DNA of 64,000 nt from Pseudooceanicola antarcticus. Its GTDB lineage: Bacteria > Pseudomonadota > Alphaproteobacteria > Rhodobacterales > Rhodobacteraceae. The stretch spans positions 434,001 through 498,000 of the forward strand of contig NZ_OBEA01000003.1 in the NCBI RefSeq assembly GCF_900215355.1, written 5' to 3'. A program made the position numbers and the translations under genes. This document shows, in pieces, positions 1 through 7,958 of this stretch. Each line of letters starts with the position of its first letter. The first letter of the stretch is position 1. The notes below the pieces were generated by a model, which ran no database searches, had not been told where the DNA came from, and saw only the letters and a list, made by a program, of their open reading frames with translations.

Positions 1-1
1 T

Positions 2-334
2 GACGAGATGAACGCCAGCTCCGCCGGGCTGCCCGCCGGAGAGGATGAATTCGCCGCCGCCGGTCTGCAGAAGGCCGACTGCGAGACCATCGACTGCCCG
101 CGCGTGGCCGCCGCGCCAGCGGCGCTGGAATGCAGGCTCACCCAGATCGTCAAGCTTCTGGGAGAGAGCAACTACATGGTCCTAGGCGAGGTCACCGGGG
201 TGCATATCGACGAGGACTTCCTCGTCGACGGCATGTTCGACGTGACCAGGGCGCAAACCCTCTCGCGCCTGGGCTACCGTGACTACGCGGCGGTGCGCGA
301 GGTCTTCTCGCTCAACCGGCCCGGCCAGGGCTGA
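2..334 (+). CDS. Flavin reductase family protein, C-terminal part (5' end outside window)
   Basis: Only the last 110 residues are present; the reading frame is open from the window edge, so the true start lies upstream. The tail contains GESNYMVLGEVTGVHIDEDF, then a VTRAQTLSRLGYRDYAAV segment and a terminal FSLNRPG. This pattern is typical of the FMN-binding split-barrel flavin-reductase-like proteins common in Rhodobacteraceae. Members bind FMN and use NAD(P)H, often as the reductase partner of a monooxygenase, but no partner is visible here. The family call is fairly secure, the substrate unknown. A hairpin follows the stop at 342-374. Confidence 0.7.
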   Translation, partial: DEMNASSAGLPAGEDEFAAAGLQKADCETIDCPRVAAAPAALECRLTQIVKLLGESNYMVLGEVTGVHIDEDFLVDGMFDVTRAQTLSRLGYRDYAAVREVFSLNRPGQG

Positions 335-341
335 GCCTTTC

Positions 342-374
342 GCGGGACCGGGAAACATGTTACCCCGGTTCCGC
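342..374 (+). terminator. Hairpin after the flavin reductase gene
   Basis: GCGGGACCGGG (342-352) pairs with CCCGGTTCCGC (364-374) across an 11-nt loop, with one G-U pair. No clear T-run follows, so it may be a weak terminator or simply a 3'-end stabiliser. Confidence 0.4.
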
Positions 375-445
375 AACCAATGGAGGGAGCGATGGACCAG
401 CACCTTTGAAACCCTGAAATCCTCACGTGTTTTGAAGGAGGTCCC

Positions 446-1090
446 ATGCCTCATGCCCTTCCCGCGCCCGACGGCGCCTATCCCCTTGCCATGCCCGACG
501 GCACGCCGATCACCGGCACCGTCCTGCTGAAACCGCTGATCACCCATCCGAACTTCGAGGTGGGCGACTACAGCTACGCCTCTGACTTTGACCCGCCCGA
601 GGATTGGGCCGGGCGGCTGGCCCCCTATCTCTTCCCCTTCTCGAAAGAGCGGCTCAGGATCGGCCGCTTCTGCCAGATCGCCCATGGGGTGCGCTTCATC
701 ACCGCCTCGGCCAATCACCTGATGGAGGGGGTATCCACCTATCCCTTCCCGGTCTTCGACGGCACCGCCACCGAGGACTACCAGCCCGACCGCCGCGACA
801 CCGTGATCGGCCATGACGTCTGGCTGGGCCATGGCGCCATGGTCCTGCCGGGCGCGCGGATCGGCAATGGCGCGATCATCGGCGCCGGAGCGTTGGTGCG
901 CGGCGAGGTGCCCGACTATGCCGTGGTGGCCGGCAATCCGGGGCAGGTGGTGAAGATGCGCTTCCCGCCCGATCAGATCGCGAGGCTGCTCGATCTTGCC
1001 TGGTGGCACTGGCCCGAGGCCCGGATCATCGCTGCCCGCGCCGCGCTGGAGCATGGCGATGTCACGGCGCTAGAGGCTTTCGCGCCCTAG
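446..1090 (+). CDS. CatB-related O-acetyltransferase (xenobiotic acetyltransferase fold)
   Basis: 214 residues, close to the usual length of hexapeptide-repeat acetyltransferases of the CatB/Vat type, which move acetyl from acetyl-CoA to a hydroxyl of the acceptor. Signs of the family are FxIGRFCQIAHGVRF, the SANHLMEG segment carrying the likely catalytic His91, and the left-handed beta-helix run IGHDVWLGHGAMVLPGARIG near residues 125-145 followed by VVAGNPGQVVKMRF. An AAGGAGG ribosome site precedes the ATG. Its stop overlaps that of the convergent gene on the other strand (CTAG at 1087-1090). Chromosomal members often have unknown acceptors, so drug resistance should not be assumed. Confidence 0.8.
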   Translation: MPHALPAPDGAYPLAMPDGTPITGTVLLKPLITHPNFEVGDYSYASDFDPPEDWAGRLAPYLFPFSKERLRIGRFCQIAHGVRFITASANHLMEGVSTYPFPVFDGTATEDYQPDRRDTVIGHDVWLGHGAMVLPGARIGNGAIIGAGALVRGEVPDYAVVAGNPGQVVKMRFPPDQIARLLDLAWWHWPEARIIAARAALEHGDVTALEAFAP

Positions 1091-2004
1091 CGGCTGGCCT
1101 GGTCCTCGGCCAGCAGGGTCCGGATCAGCGCCTGCGCCTGTCCGGCCCCGCGTTGGTTGCCATCCTGCCCGGCCAGCACCTTGGCCGCCTTCCAGAAGGC
1201 CCAGCCCCGCCCCCGTGCCCAGGTCTCGGGATCAAGGGGCAAGGCCTCGCGGAAGGTCTGCCGGGCGGGGGCCTCGAAATGGGTCCAGGCCATCGCCAGG
1301 TCACAGGCCGGATCGCCATGGGTCAGGTTGCCCCAGTCGATCACCGCCGCCAGCCGCCCGTCGCGGGCCAGCATGTTCTCTGGCGTCAGGTCGCCATGGG
1401 TGAAGACGGGTCCGGCCGCGTGGCGAGAGGACAGCGCCCGCGCCCAGAGCGCCGCGCCTGCCTCCGTGTCGATGCGCCCCCGAAGCACCTCCAGGGCCGC
1501 CCGTGTTTCCTGGTCATAGACCGCCAGGTCGCCGCCCCGGTGGAAATTGACCGGGCCGGGCAACGGCAGCGCCACCCCTTCGGGTGGCTGGATGGCATGC
1601 AGCTGCCGCAGGAAGCGGGCCAGGTCCCGCGCCAGCGCTGCGTCATCGGATACCGAGGTCCTGGACACAGTTGTGCCCTCGATCCACTCGGAGATCAGCC
1701 AGGGCCAGGGATAGCCCCGCCCCCGAATGCCGAGCGCCACGACTTCGGGGATCTCGAGCTCCAGCTGCGGTGCCAGCAGCGGCAGCCAGAGCCGCTCGTG
1801 CTCGGGCAGATCGGCGTAGCGGCGGGCCGTGGGGAAACGCAGCAGCTTGGTCTCGCCCAGCCGGAAGGCGCGGTTGGTCCAGCCGCCGGGCAGGAGCGGG
1901 CGCAGGGGCTCCTCCCGCCACTCGGGGAACTGCTCGGCCAGCAGGCCGGCCACGAAATCCAGGGGCAGCTCGATCCGCCCGTCCTTGTCCGGGATAAACT
2001 TCAT
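1087..2004 (-). CDS. APH-fold aminoglycoside-phosphotransferase-family kinase
   Basis: 305 residues from the ATG at 2004, chosen because AGGAGGG lies just upstream; a longer frame to 2109 has no such site and adds a Cys/His-rich tail unlike the family. The protein kinase-like fold is shown by VFTHGDLTPENML (HGDxxxxN catalytic loop) and AVIDWGNLTHGDP (metal-binding Asp) in the C-terminal half, with GGWTNRAFRLG as the N-terminal nucleotide loop. The APH family phosphorylates small molecules or aminoglycosides. Chromosomal copies are often of unknown substrate. It converges on the CatB-like gene with overlapping stop codons. Confidence 0.75.
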   Translation of the reverse strand: MKFIPDKDGRIELPLDFVAGLLAEQFPEWREEPLRPLLPGGWTNRAFRLGETKLLRFPTARRYADLPEHERLWLPLLAPQLELEIPEVVALGIRGRGYPWPWLISEWIEGTTVSRTSVSDDAALARDLARFLRQLHAIQPPEGVALPLPGPVNFHRGGDLAVYDQETRAALEVLRGRIDTEAGAALWARALSSRHAAGPVFTHGDLTPENMLARDGRLAAVIDWGNLTHGDPACDLAMAWTHFEAPARQTFREALPLDPETWARGRGWAFWKAAKVLAGQDGNQRGAGQAQALIRTLLAEDQASR

Positions 2005-2103
2005 GCCCGCCCTCCTGCAGCCAGAATGACACATCCCGGTGACAGGGCGACGCGGCAGGGCCGTGAAGTGACAACCTGGCTGCCAGGTGTGGCGCGCAAG
2101 TCC

Positions 2104-2154
2104 CATCACCAGGCCTGAAATACTCCGGGGGGAGGCGCCGCAGGCGGCGGGGGG
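2104..2154. repeat. Dispersed intergenic repeat, copy A
   Basis: Contains the core CATCACCAGGCCTGAAATAC followed by TCCGGGGGG and a GC-rich dyad (GGCGCCGCAGGCGGC). The same core occurs at 10361-10390 (inverted), 10486-10517 and, shortened, at 62337-62391. All copies are outside genes. It runs straight into a tandem repeat at 2155. Confidence 0.75.
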
Positions 2155-2303
2155 CAGAGCCCCCCGCTACGTATGATTTGCCGCCTTCCGGCGGCCGTGG
2201 GGGCAGAGCCCCCCGCTACGTATGATTTGCCGCCTTCCGGCGGCCGTGGGGCAGAGCCCCCCGCTACCCATGATTTGCTGCCTTCCGATGGCGGGGCAGA
2301 GCC
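2155..2303. repeat. Degenerate tandem repeat, about 48-bp unit, three units plus a fourth start
   Basis: The unit starts CAGAGCCCCCCGCTACGTAT and continues through TTGCCGCCTTCCGGCGGCCG. Starts are at 2155, 2204, 2252 and 2297, giving periods of 49, 48 and 45; the last unit is degraded and incomplete. Each unit holds a short dyad (GCCGCCTTCCGGCGGC), so the transcript could fold as a row of hairpins. It lies between the convergent-side ends of the APH-like gene start and the sulP terminator. Confidence 0.8.
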
Positions 2304-2324
2304 TCATGACCCTCCCCGAAAGCA

Positions 2325-2360
2325 AAAGGGCCGGCGCGATTTCTCGCACCGGCCCCCTTT
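2325..2360 (-). terminator. Rho-independent terminator of sulP
   Basis: Read on the minus strand, GGGCCGGTGCGA pairs with TCGCGCCGGCCC across GAAA, followed by TTTTGCTTT. It sits 18 bp past the stop of the SulP transporter gene. Confidence 0.8.
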
Positions 2361-2377
2361 GCCCATCCCGAGGCAGC

Positions 2378-4012
2378 TTAGTGGCCGCCGAGGATGCCGG
2401 TGCGGACGTGGTAATCCACCGCCAGCTCGTAATCGGGGTCGTCGGAGCTGTCGACCATCAGGTGCCCGGCCTTCTTCAGCAACCTGTGGCAATCGCGGCT
2501 GAGGTGGCGCAGCTGGATGGTCTTGCCTTCGGCCTCGTACTTGGCGGCCACGGCCTCGATGGCCTGCAGGGCCGATTGGTCGACCACGCGGGAGCCCTCG
2601 AAGTCGATGATCACCAGGCCGGGATCGGTTTCCGGCTTGAAGAGCTCGATGAAGCCATCGGTCGAGCCGAAGAAGAGCGGGCCGTTGATCTTGTAGACCT
2701 TGGCACCTTCCGGTGTCTCGTTGGTGGTGGCATAGATCCGGCGCGCGTTGTTCCAGGCATAGGCCAGGGCCGAGACGATGACACCGGCGACCACGGCGGT
2801 GGCCAGGTCGGTCATCACGGTGACCACGGTCACCAGGATGATCACCACCGCATCGGTCAGCGGCACGCGGGTCAGGATCTTGAACGAGTTCCAGGCGAAG
2901 GTGCCGATGACGACCATGAACATCACGCCGACCAGCGCGGCCAGGGGGATCTGTTCGATCAGCGGTGCGGCGAAGAGGATGAAGATCAGCAGGAAGAGCG
3001 CGGCGACGATCCCGGCGATGCGGGTGCGGCCTCCGGACTTCACATTGATCATCGACTGGCCGATCATGGCGCAGCCGCCCATGCCGCCGAAGAAGCCGGT
3101 GATGATATTGGCCGTGCCCTGGGCCACGCATTCCTGGGAGGCGCCGCCCTTCTGGCCGGTCATCTCGCCGACCAGGTTCAGGGTCAGCAGGCTTTCGATC
3201 AAGCCGACGGCGGCCATGATGATGGCGTAGGGCAGGATGATCTGGAAGGTCTCCCAGGTCATCGGGACCATGGGGATGTGGAAGGGCGGAAGCGAGCCCT
3301 CGATGCCCGCCATGTCACCGACACGCGGCACGTCGAGGCCGAAGGCGATGACGATCACCGCGGTGATCAGGATGCCGGCCAGCGGCGCGGGGATCAGCTT
3401 GGTGACGCGGGGGATGAAGTGGATGACCGCCATGGTCAGCGCCACCAGGCCCAGCATCAGCATCAGCGGCCCGCCCGAGAGCCATTCGCCGCCAGAGGCG
3501 CCATGGCCTCCGGCGACAGTGGTGCCGGGGACCTTGAACTGGGACATCTGGGCCAGGAAGATCACGATCGCCAGGCCGTTGACGAAGCCCAGCATCACCG
3601 GGTGCGGCACCAGGCGGATGAACTTGCCCCACCTCATGACCCCGACGACCACCTGGATGAGGCCCATCAGGACCACGGCAGCAAAGAGGTACTCGACCCC
3701 ATGGGTCGCCACGAGGCTGACGATGACCACCGCGATGGCCCCCGTCGCGCCCGAGATCATGCCGGGACGGCCGCCGAGAACGGCGGTGACCAGGCCGATG
3801 ATGAAGGCGGCATAGAGGCCGACCAGCGGGTTGACGTTGGCCACGAAGGCGAAGGCCACGGCCTCGGGGACCAGGGCAAGGGCGACGGTCAGACCCGAGA
3901 GGATCTCGATCCGCAGCCGGTCCGGCGACAGGGCGTCGCTGGTGGTCGGCGCGAGGCGCAGATCGGGCAGGGTTATGCGGCCCGCAAAGGCCGCCAGGAT
4001 GGCTTTACGCAT
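2378..4012 (-). CDS. SulP/SLC26-family inorganic anion transporter with STAS domain
   Basis: 544 residues from the ATG at 4012 (AGGACG upstream); a longer frame to 4075 adds a basic, non-conserved tail. The N-terminal transport domain shows LSGLTVALALVPEAVAFAFV (the SulP signature, about residues 40-60), PHPVMLGFVNGLAIVIF and LNLVGEMTGQKGGASQECVAQG near 290-310. Ten or more hydrophobic segments follow one another up to about residue 415. A STAS domain occupies about 434-530 (PLFFGSTDGF, then DFEGSRVVDQSALQAI). SulP proteins move sulfate, bicarbonate or dicarboxylates across the inner membrane; the substrate cannot be told from sequence. It is divergent from mtnP. Confidence 0.9.
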   Translation of the reverse strand: MRKAILAAFAGRITLPDLRLAPTTSDALSPDRLRIEILSGLTVALALVPEAVAFAFVANVNPLVGLYAAFIIGLVTAVLGGRPGMISGATGAIAVVIVSLVATHGVEYLFAAVVLMGLIQVVVGVMRWGKFIRLVPHPVMLGFVNGLAIVIFLAQMSQFKVPGTTVAGGHGASGGEWLSGGPLMLMLGLVALTMAVIHFIPRVTKLIPAPLAGILITAVIVIAFGLDVPRVGDMAGIEGSLPPFHIPMVPMTWETFQIILPYAIIMAAVGLIESLLTLNLVGEMTGQKGGASQECVAQGTANIITGFFGGMGGCAMIGQSMINVKSGGRTRIAGIVAALFLLIFILFAAPLIEQIPLAALVGVMFMVVIGTFAWNSFKILTRVPLTDAVVIILVTVVTVMTDLATAVVAGVIVSALAYAWNNARRIYATTNETPEGAKVYKINGPLFFGSTDGFIELFKPETDPGLVIIDFEGSRVVDQSALQAIEAVAAKYEAEGKTIQLRHLSRDCHRLLKKAGHLMVDSSDDPDYELAVDYHVRTGILGGH

Positions 4013-4058
4013 GTTTCGTCCTGTATGGGATGGGCGTTTGAGGCCCCGGATAGCCTTT

Positions 4059-4117
4059 TTGCCGCGTTGCGGCAAGCTTGGGGCGCTGAAAAGGCAGGCG
4101 ATGTGACCCTCGGGTCA
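4059..4117. promoter_or_regulatory. Two short perfect dyads between sulP and mtnP
   Basis: TTGCCGC-GTT-GCGGCAA spans 4059-4075 and TGACCC-TC-GGGTCA spans 4104-4117. Both lie in the 169-bp region from which sulP (minus) and mtnP (plus) diverge, so one or both could be operators. No regulator is encoded next door and neither motif matches one I can name. Confidence 0.35.
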
Positions 4118-4181
4118 GGGCTGGCTTGCGGCGCGCGCGGGCAGGGGGCATGCTCGGTCCCGCTATCAACAGGAGGCGGCA

Positions 4182-5054
<873 letters not shown>

Positions 5055-5056
5055 GC

Positions 5057-5080
5057 AAGGTGGGATGTCGCCCACCTTAC
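5057..5080. repeat. Short palindromic hairpin between mtnP and apt
   Basis: AAGGTGGG pairs with CCCACCTT around 5059-5078 just past the mtnP stop. A second dyad, GGGTGGGTGCCAACCCACC, lies near 5123-5141. They resemble small palindromes scattered in many GC-rich genomes and may stabilise or attenuate the mtnP-apt transcript. Confidence 0.4.
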
Positions 5081-5223
5081 GGGCCCGGCAAGGGTCCAAC
5101 GCCATGGTGGGACCTGTGCGCCGGGTGGGTGCCAACCCACCTGCCGCCACCCGCTCCGCCCTTGCGCCCGAACCACGGCTCGGGCATCACCGGGGCGTTG
5201 CTGCGATTGCGAAGGAGAGCCTG

Positions 5224-5754
5224 ATGAAGGCCGTGAAGGACTACATCCGCACCATTCCGGACTTCCCCCACGAGGGCATCATGTTCCGCGATGTCACCAC
5301 GCTCTTCGGCGATCCGCGCGGGCTGCGGCTGGCGGTGGACCAGATGCTGCACCCATATGCGGGCCGCCGGATCGACAAGGTGGTGGGCCTCGAGGCGCGC
5401 GGCTTCATCCTGGGCGGTGCCATCGCGCACCAGCTGGGCCTTGGCTTCGTGCCGGTGCGCAAGAAGGGCAAGCTGCCCGCCGCCACCATCGGCGAGCGCT
5501 ACACGCTGGAATATGGCGAGGCCGAGGTCGAGATCCACGACGATGCCATCCAGCCGGGCGAGAGCGTCCTTCTGGTCGACGACCTGCTGGCCACCGGCGG
5601 TACCGCCGAGGCGGGCATCAAGCTGATCGAGCGCCTGGGCGGCCAGATCGCCTCTTGCGCCTTCCTCGTCGACCTGCCCGAGCTCGGCGGACGCAAGAAG
5701 CTGGAAGGCATGGGGATGGAGGTCTTCACCCTCTGCGAATTCGAGGGCCTCTGA
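5224..5754 (+). CDS. apt: Adenine phosphoribosyltransferase
   Basis: 176 residues from the ATG at 5224, preceded by AAGGAGAG; the frame stays open further upstream but that part has no family sequence. It makes AMP from adenine and PRPP. Family marks are [20 protein letters not shown] at the N terminus, [32 protein letters not shown] and the PRPP-binding loop [17 protein letters not shown] near residues 118-135. Placement after mtnP forms an adenine-salvage pair, with MTA cleavage followed by adenine reuse. Confidence 0.96.
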   Translation: MKAVKDYIRTIPDFPHEGIMFRDVTTLFGDPRGLRLAVDQMLHPYAGRRIDKVVGLEARGFILGGAIAHQLGLGFVPVRKKGKLPAATIGERYTLEYGEAEVEIHDDAIQPGESVLLVDDLLATGGTAEAGIKLIERLGGQIASCAFLVDLPELGGRKKLEGMGMEVFTLCEFEGL

Positions 5755-5862
5755 CCCCGAGGCCCTCAGCCGTCAATCCTTTGGCAAGGATTGCGCGCTA
5801 GGACATATCTGCCGGTCCTGGGAACCGGCCCTGCTTGCACGGGACCCGATGGACCCGTTTCA

Positions 5863-5890
5863 CGCCCTGCCTTCCCCCGGCAGGGCGTTT
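5863..5890 (+). terminator. Terminator after apt
   Basis: CGCCCTGCC pairs with GGCAGGGCG across TTCCCCC-type loop bases and is followed by TTTCCTGTTT, about 110 bp after the apt stop. A smaller hairpin, GCCGGTCCTGGGAACCGGC, precedes it at about 5811-5829. Confidence 0.7.
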
Positions 5891-5990
5891 CCTGTTTCCA
5901 ACAGGGACCTTGGCCGCCGAAAGCGCCAGCCATCCCGTGCCTTGCCGCCCGGTGGTCCGTTCGTCAGGCTGCGCGACCTTCGCAGGGCCG

Positions 5991-6455
5991 CTATTCCACC
6001 ACGAAGGCGCGGATGAGGACTTCCTCGAAGGGCCGGATGGGCTCGAGCGTGCCGATGAAGATGCGGTCGTTGAGCCAGCCGTAGGGCCCCATGGGGGCCT
6101 CGATGCAGATCCGCGAACGGCCATAGTCCAGAACGCCCGGCGCGGAATAGGTCAGCAGCGCATGGTTGCGGATCTCGATGCCGGTGCCGTCGTCGGTCTC
6201 AAGATGATAGATCGCCTCCAGCTCCTTGTTGCCATCGGGGCGCAGACGCTGCAGGTCGAACCCGCCGGGCAGCACCTTGCCGCCGAAGGGCCGCGCCGCG
6301 CCGGCCGGATCGAGGGTGCCTTCAAAATGACCGCCGGTGATCGGGATGATCAGCCTTTGGCCACTGGGGCCCGTGCCCTGGTCGCGCATCGGGCCCACGG
6401 TCACATGGGCCTGCCAGCAGGGCAGAAGTTTCGGCTGATCCGCGCGATAGGGCAT
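5991..6455 (-). CDS. DUF3237 family protein
   Basis: 154 residues from the ATG at 6455, preceded by AAGGAGA. The sequence fits DUF3237: VTVGPMRDQGTGPSGQRLIIPITGGHFEG near the N terminus, then LPGGFDLQRLRPDG, YHLETDDGTGIEIRN and a C-terminal GPYGWLNDRIFIGTLEP. The family forms a small beta-barrel-like fold with no established activity. It lies 75 bp beyond the downstream end of an FAD-linked dehydrogenase operon on the same strand and could be its last gene. Confidence 0.85.
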   Translation of the reverse strand: MPYRADQPKLLPCWQAHVTVGPMRDQGTGPSGQRLIIPITGGHFEGTLDPAGAARPFGGKVLPGGFDLQRLRPDGNKELEAIYHLETDDGTGIEIRNHALLTYSAPGVLDYGRSRICIEAPMGPYGWLNDRIFIGTLEPIRPFEEVLIRAFVVE

Positions 6456-6530
6456 GGGGGTCTCCTTCGGTAGCCCGGCAGGGGCCCTGCAACGGGGCGC
6501 TTGCAAGGTCGCGCCCGGGGGCGGGAGGCG

Positions 6531-7955
6531 TTAGCTCTCTGCCCGCAGCACCGCACCGGGGTTCATGATGCCATTGGGGTCGAAGAGCCGCTTGATGCCG
6601 CGCATCAGCTCAAGCTTCACCGGGTCGCCATAGCGCTCGAGATCGGCGACCTTCAGGCGACCCACCCCGTGCTCGGCCGAGAAACTGCCGCCGTAGCCCG
6701 CCACCAGGTCGTGGATCATCTCCATCACCGGGGCCTTGGCCGCCAGGTGATCGGCCCGCGCCTCTCCCTCGGGCGGGAAGACGTTGTAGTGCAGGTTGCC
6801 ATCGCCCAGATGGCCGAAGCAGTTCAGCCGGTAGGGGCCCATTTCGGCCAGTCTGGCGCGGCCCTCGTCGATGAACTCGGGCAGGGCCGACAGGGGCAGC
6901 GAGATATCATGAGAGGAAATCGCGCCGATGGCCCGGTTGGCCTCGGGGATCGCCTCGCGCAGCTGCCACAGGCCATCCGCCTGGGCCTCGGACTGGGCGA
7001 TGATGCCATCGCTGACCAGCTCGGCCTCGAAGGCGGCGGCGAAGAGCTCTTCCATCAGCGCCTCGGCATCGGCCTCGCCGAAGAGGCCGAACTCGATCAG
7101 CACCATCCACTCGGGCGCGGGATCGAAGGGGCGGCGGATGTCGGGCAGGGTGGCCTCGATGAAGCGCAGACCCATGCCCGAGATCAGCTCGAAGGCGGTG
7201 ATCTGCTCGCCTGCATGGACGCGCGCCAGCGAAAGCAGCTTCAGCGCGGCGGCAGGAGAGGGCGTGACCAGTAGCGCCGTGGCGCGCCGCGTCGGTCGGG
7301 CAAAGAGCTTCATCGCCGCGCCGGTGATCACGCCAAGGGTGCCCTCGGCGCCGATCATCAGGTCGCGCAGGTCATAGCCGGTGTTGTCCTTCCTGAGCCG
7401 CGTCAGGGTGTTCATCACCCGGCCATCGGGCAAGGCAACCTCCAGCCCCAGACAGAGCTCCCGCGTCGTGCCGTAGCGCAGCACGTTGGCGCCGCCCGCG
7501 TTGGTCGACAGGCTGCCGCCGATCCGCGCCGTGCCCTGGGCCCCGAAGCTGAGCGGGAAGAGCCGGTCATGCTCTGCCGCCGCTTGCTGGATCGCCTCGA
7601 CCGGCACCCCGGCGTCGACGGTGATCACGTTCTCTTCGGGCAGGATCTGGCGAATGCGGGTCATCCGCTCCAGCGACAGGACCAGGGGCGCGGGGCCCTC
7701 GGGCATGACCTGGCCGGCCACCAGCCCGGTGCCGCCGCCGTAGGGCACCACCGGCACCCGCGCGTCATTGGCCAGGGCCAGCACCTGCGCCACCTCCTGG
7801 GCCGAGCCCGGTGCCACCACCAGCCCGGCCTGACCCCGGTAAGAGCCGCGCAGCTCTTCGGTGTAGGGGGTCGTGTCGTCGCGGAAGGCGGCGGGGGGCA
7901 GGATCTCTCGCAGGCGGGCGGTCAGCGCGGCATCGAGGGCAGCAAGTTCGGGCAT
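6531..7955 (-). CDS. FAD-linked 2-hydroxyacid dehydrogenase (GlcD/D2HGDH/D-lactate dehydrogenase type)
   Basis: 474 residues. An FAD-binding (PCMH) domain at the N terminus shows VVPYGGGTGLVAGQ near residue 70 and RIGGSLSTNAGGANVLRYGTT near 145; the FAD-oxidase C-terminal domain shows NCFGHLGDGNLHYNVFPPEG and SAEHGVGRLK, with the His pairs that bind metal in this family. Enzymes of this group oxidise D-lactate, D-2-hydroxyglutarate or glycolate and pass electrons to a carrier. The exact substrate is not decidable here. It starts 3 bp after the ptsP stop, so it is probably translationally coupled to ptsP. Confidence 0.85.
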   Translation of the reverse strand: MPELAALDAALTARLREILPPAAFRDDTTPYTEELRGSYRGQAGLVVAPGSAQEVAQVLALANDARVPVVPYGGGTGLVAGQVMPEGPAPLVLSLERMTRIRQILPEENVITVDAGVPVEAIQQAAAEHDRLFPLSFGAQGTARIGGSLSTNAGGANVLRYGTTRELCLGLEVALPDGRVMNTLTRLRKDNTGYDLRDLMIGAEGTLGVITGAAMKLFARPTRRATALLVTPSPAAALKLLSLARVHAGEQITAFELISGMGLRFIEATLPDIRRPFDPAPEWMVLIEFGLFGEADAEALMEELFAAAFEAELVSDGIIAQSEAQADGLWQLREAIPEANRAIGAISSHDISLPLSALPEFIDEGRARLAEMGPYRLNCFGHLGDGNLHYNVFPPEGEARADHLAAKAPVMEMIHDLVAGYGGSFSAEHGVGRLKVADLERYGDPVKLELMRGIKRLFDPNGIMNPGAVLRAES

Positions 7956-7958
7956 TGG

